Positions 60,249 through 64,000 of a stretch of 64,000 nt of DNA are shown here, piece after piece. The notes under the pieces are model-generated. The model was not told the origin of the DNA, made no database searches, and was given only the letters and a program-made list of their open reading frames with translations. The stretch's first letter is position 1. Each line of letters starts with the position of its first letter. This DNA comes from Chitinophagales bacterium (GTDB lineage Bacteria; Bacteroidota; Bacteroidia; Chitinophagales; Saprospiraceae): NCBI GenBank assembly GCA_013298955.1, contig JAAFJT010000011.1, forward strand, positions 1-64,000, written 5' to 3'. The position numbers and the translations under genes were made by a program.

Positions 60249-61175
60249 ATGAGACCTTTCATGAAAATGTTTTTTTACGTTGCAGCAACGCCTTTTTTAA
60301 GTTGTAAAATGGTGCCCCTTGCAACCCACGAGGCTTTAAAAACACAATTGGATGCCGCCAATAAACAGCTTGGCAAGTGCGGCGAATCGCTCAATGACTA
60401 CATGAATAAGATGACGGCGTGTGAGCAAAGCAAGGAAAAACTTAAAGGTGAGCTTCAAACCAGCCAAAAAACAGTGCAAATCCGCGAAGAACAAATCAAG
60501 GATTTGAAAGAACAAGTCACGGATTCGCGCAATTTGCGGGATAAACAGGTCAATCAAGTCGGTGAATTGACGGTTTTGTCCCAATCTGCCAATCAGAATG
60601 TTAAAGAAACGTTGAATCAATTGGAAAAAAAGGATAAATACATCCATTTGTTGCAGGCGGCTAAAACGAAAGCGGATTCGATTAACCTTGCTTTGGCGGT
60701 CAATTTGAAAGGCGTGTTGAGCGAAGGTATTTCGGATAAAGACATCGACATTAAAGTTGATAAAACAGTTGTATTCGTAAACCTTTCAGACAAAATGCTT
60801 TATCAAAGTGGTAGTGCCTCTTTGACCCCCAAAGCGAATCAAGTCTTACAAAAAATTGCTCAAATTATTGAGTCAAGACCTGAATTGGAAGTGATGGTCG
60901 AAGGTTACACTGATAATGTGAGTATTCGCAATACCTGCATCGAAGACAATTGGGACTTGAGTGTCAAACGGGCAACTTCGGTGGTGCGCGTGTTGCAAAA
61001 AAATTATGGAATTAACCCCAATCGATTGATTGCAGCAGGGCGCGGCGAGTATAATACGTTGGCTGCCAATGATTCTGAGGCGGGACGGGCGATGAATCGG
61101 CGGACGCGAATTATTATTTTGCCAAAATTAGACCAATTTTATGATTTGTTAAACCCGAATAACGTGCCTAAATAA
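60249..61175 (+). CDS. OmpA family lipoprotein with coiled-coil
   Basis: 'FLSCKMV' lipobox; 'MVEGYTDNVSIRNTCIEDNWDLSVKRATSVVRVLQKNYGINPNRLIAAGRGEY...AMNRRTRIII'. Confidence 0.93.
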   Translation: MRPFMKMFFYVAATPFLSCKMVPLATHEALKTQLDAANKQLGKCGESLNDYMNKMTACEQSKEKLKGELQTSQKTVQIREEQIKDLKEQVTDSRNLRDKQVNQVGELTVLSQSANQNVKETLNQLEKKDKYIHLLQAAKTKADSINLALAVNLKGVLSEGISDKDIDIKVDKTVVFVNLSDKMLYQSGSASLTPKANQVLQKIAQIIESRPELEVMVEGYTDNVSIRNTCIEDNWDLSVKRATSVVRVLQKNYGINPNRLIAAGRGEYNTLAANDSEAGRAMNRRTRIIILPKLDQFYDLLNPNNVPK

Positions 61176-61185
61176 TCGGCAACAT

Positions 61186-61222
61186 CGTTTGGAGAGTTGG
61201 AAGCCCTCCAAACGATGTTAAT
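61186..61222. terminator. ACATCGTTTGGAGAGTTGGAAGCCCTCCAAACGATGT hairpin between convergent genes
   Basis: Inverted repeat, variant of the CGTTTGGAGGG family. Confidence 0.8.
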
Positions 61223-61235
61223 TGTTAATGTCTAA

Positions 61236-63266
61236 CTATTCTCGCTTCATCTGAAAATCTTTTAAAGGTGCAATATTAATCGGAACGGTTTCTACTTCCA
61301 CATTGCCCACTTCCAACCCAAAATCTTCGGTGGTGGAAAGGCTTAATTTTTTAATAACACGATACACCCGTACCACCCATTGATTGAAAGGACTCAATTC
61401 GTCATCGGTCGAAACCCGCGAATTTAACAAAATAAATTTGAAATCAGCAGGAATCCCATGTTTTTTCAAAGATGGATAATGGCTTGTTTCATCCACTTCC
61501 CCATTCGCCTGCATGTCTGCAACGATTTTTTTAAACATCCGATTGACTTTATGTTCTACTTTAAAACCAAATTTCAAGCGCACAAAAAAGGCTTTTCCGG
61601 GAATAATCGTATCCACTTTATAGGATTGTCCAAGCGGTACATCTAAAATATCGACATGTACAAACCAATAAATATCAGCCCGTTTGGGGCGTTTTCGGAA
61701 AATAGAATAGATGATATTTTTATCAATTTTACTCTTATTATCCGCCATCGACATATAGACTAAATTGGTTGATTCGGTTGGAATCGTCTCATCTTTCATC
61801 AAATCTTGCAACATCGGAACGTATTCGTCCAAAGATACAAAATTGGTATGTTTTTTCCGCAATCGCTTCCCTTGATAAAACGCAAAAACCATCGTAAACA
61901 AAACCGCCGCAACTGATAAACTAAACCACCCACCATGTGCAAATTTTTCCATATTGGAAATCAAAAACGCCAATTCAATGCTCACAAACAGGATTCCAAG
62001 CCCAATCACTTTCCATTTGGAATGGCGGCGCATCCACATATAGTATAACAACAGCGAACTCGTCATCAACATATCAAAAATAATCGCCAATCCATACGCG
62101 GATTCCATATTCGACGATTTTTTAAAAATCCCAACAACAACGATACAACCCGCCAATAAAAACCAATTAATCGCAGGAATATAAATTTGTCCTTTGAGTT
62201 GCGTCGGGTATTCCACCTTCATATTAATCCACAATTTGAGCTTCATCGCCTCATTCACTAACGTAAAACAACCCGAAATCAACGCTTGACTGGCAATAAT
62301 CGTTGCCGCAGCCGCTACTATGATGGCATATTGAAGGTATTCGGGCGGAACCATCGCGTATAAAACGCCAATCGTCTTGACCGAATCGGGCAATGCTTGA
62401 CCCGCATGATGTGTTATCAACCACGCGCCTTGCCCAAAATAGCTCAAAAGCAGACAAACAATGACAAATATCCAACTAATTCTAATATTTTCTTTGCCAC
62501 AATGTCCCAAATCGGAATATAGGGCTTCGCCGCCTGTCGTACACAGAAAAACCGCGCCTAATATCCAAAAACCGCCCGGATGTTGCACCAACATGTTAAA
62601 AGCGTACATCGGATTGATGGCAGCTAAAATTTCGGGATATGCCAAAATCTCTTTCAATCCTAAGCCGCCTATCATTGTAAACCATATCATCATAATCGGA
62701 CCGAAAGCCGAACCGACGATACTGGTACCAAACTGTTGAATGGAAAACAAAAATATCAAAATCCCAATCACAATTGGAATGGTTTTGATACTTGGATACA
62801 ATTGTTGCAACCCTTCAATCGCGGAAGAAATCGATATCGGCGGCGTGATAAAACCATCCGAAATCAAGGCGGCACAACCAATAATCGCTGGGAAAATCAC
62901 CCAACTTGATTTGTAACGCCGCACTAAAGCATACAGGGCAAAAATGCCACCTTCTCCTCTATTATCGGTGTTTAGAGCGAGATATACATATTTGAAAGTT
63001 GTAATAATCAACAACGTCCAAAAAACGCAGGAAATGCCGCCATAAACTAAGCGTTCATCTACAACCGCATTGCCAATAATCGCTTTCATCACATAAAGCG
63101 GGGAAGTGCCAATATCGCCGAAAATGATGCCGAGCGTGACTAAAACGCCGCCTGCGGTCAAGGCGTGATGTCCATGACCATTGTGTGCTTCGGATTTAGA
63201 TTCGGTGGCGGGCTGCGTGTAGCTCGAATTGGTAGAAGGTGTTGGTTGTTGTGGAATGGGTTCCAT
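61236..63266 (-). CDS. kup: KUP-family potassium uptake protein
   Basis: 'GVLVTLGIIFGDIGTSPLYVMKAI', 'NTDNRGEGGIFALYAL', 'GGEALYSDLGHCGKENIRISW'. Confidence 0.96.
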   Translation of the reverse strand: MEPIPQQPTPSTNSSYTQPATESKSEAHNGHGHHALTAGGVLVTLGIIFGDIGTSPLYVMKAIIGNAVVDERLVYGGISCVFWTLLIITTFKYVYLALNTDNRGEGGIFALYALVRRYKSSWVIFPAIIGCAALISDGFITPPISISSAIEGLQQLYPSIKTIPIVIGILIFLFSIQQFGTSIVGSAFGPIMMIWFTMIGGLGLKEILAYPEILAAINPMYAFNMLVQHPGGFWILGAVFLCTTGGEALYSDLGHCGKENIRISWIFVIVCLLLSYFGQGAWLITHHAGQALPDSVKTIGVLYAMVPPEYLQYAIIVAAAATIIASQALISGCFTLVNEAMKLKLWINMKVEYPTQLKGQIYIPAINWFLLAGCIVVVGIFKKSSNMESAYGLAIIFDMLMTSSLLLYYMWMRRHSKWKVIGLGILFVSIELAFLISNMEKFAHGGWFSLSVAAVLFTMVFAFYQGKRLRKKHTNFVSLDEYVPMLQDLMKDETIPTESTNLVYMSMADNKSKIDKNIIYSIFRKRPKRADIYWFVHVDILDVPLGQSYKVDTIIPGKAFFVRLKFGFKVEHKVNRMFKKIVADMQANGEVDETSHYPSLKKHGIPADFKFILLNSRVSTDDELSPFNQWVVRVYRVIKKLSLSTTEDFGLEVGNVEVETVPINIAPLKDFQMKRE

Positions 63267-63455
63267 GCTAAATTTATACCCGTGAAGAAATGAATCAAGG
63301 ACTGAAAAGTCCATTGATAATTCAAAAACAAGGGCAAAGGAACAAAACAATTTGGTTACAAACAAATTTATTTTCCGAAATAAATACCCTTGAACGCTTC
63401 CAAATAAATAGGTTTTTGCTAATTTTGTCCTTTTTCAACCATTAAACCCGCGCAG

Positions 63456-64000
63456 ATGCATTATTATCTACCTTTGGAAATAGAACGGCTTCGATTTCAT
63501 ATTGCTGCATTGTACCCGATTCAGGAAGCAAATCCTGCTCCTGTAAAACAATATGTTTTAATCAAACAAGTGGGTGCTGTGCCGCTTTTTAATATTGATG
63601 CGGATACGTATTTCGTCGCACATGGCGGGATGAAGGAGGATTTGGATTGGACTTCCTTTCACATTGATTTTGATGCAATACGTAATCAATTGAAAATCAA
63701 TTTTAAAACCGTAGCGCATACGGATAGACCTGCGCATGATAGGATTCCATACACCAAGTCGGATAATGCACCGATTGAGTGTACACAGCATCCGCACCGC
63801 CCCGACATCGCGCTCGCGCTCAAATCGGGGAAGGAAGGGACGTTTAAATTGGAGTTAAATCTCGAAGATGCGGAAGGGAATTTGACGCATTCGAGTCAAT
63901 TGATACTACATATTGTTTCTAATCAAAATGTATGGGATGTGGCGTTGGATTTTGGTTCGGAGGCTTCTCAACTTTCGGTGCATCGGGCGAGTAGTGGGGC
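63456..64000 (+). CDS. Partial CDS (runs off window) with possible actin/Hsp70-like phosphate-1 motif
   Basis: Open frame from ATG 63456 with no stop: 'MHYYLPLEIERLRFHIAALYPIQEANPAPVKQYVLIKQVG...NVWDVALDFGSEASQLSVHRASSG'; not in the supplied ORF track. Confidence 0.65.
   Translation, partial: MHYYLPLEIERLRFHIAALYPIQEANPAPVKQYVLIKQVGAVPLFNIDADTYFVAHGGMKEDLDWTSFHIDFDAIRNQLKINFKTVAHTDRPAHDRIPYTKSDNAPIECTQHPHRPDIALALKSGKEGTFKLELNLEDAEGNLTHSSQLILHIVSNQNVWDVALDFGSEASQLSVHRASSG

Noticed and set aside
1-64000. tRNA or rRNA genes
   Set aside because: No cloverleaf/T-loop signature or rRNA-like sequence was recognised by eye; a tRNAscan run would be needed to be certain.

Overview
This 64 kb window looks like chromosomal DNA from an AT-rich Bacteroidota bacterium, probably gliding and T9SS-bearing and possibly Saprospiria-like. 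The lineage is inferred from GldF, PorP/SprF, a T9SS sorting domain, GLPGLI, DUF4397 and the futalosine menaquinone genes. Most genes are housekeeping or envelope genes: serA, tsaB, recG, nusB, mazG-like, methylmalonyl-CoA mutase, pbpC, uppS, xth, mqnE/mqnA, lepB, kup, a TonB-type receptor, OmpA, glycosyltransferases and an FtsX-like permease. Items most worth a second look: (1) a lipoprotein with a C-terminal domain resembling polymorphic-toxin (ADP-ribosyltransferase-like) domains, overlapping a small all-helical ORF that could be its immunity protein (28533-29725); (2) a compact AurF-type diiron oxygenase / KASIII-like / AMP-ligase cluster (54380-58013) preceded by four 39-bp palindromic repeats; (3) a solo tnpB at the left edge flanked by related terminal repeats and next to decayed ATPase/TOPRIM-like remnants; (4) a dense set of long, often near-perfect intergenic palindromes, some appearing to be interchangeable cores within shared flanks; (5) a tail-to-tail uppS/GLPGLI gene collision; (6) a truncated ORF at the right edge with an actin/Hsp70-like 'DFGSEASQ' motif. 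All calls come from reading motifs and the sequence by eye. No database search or folding was run.
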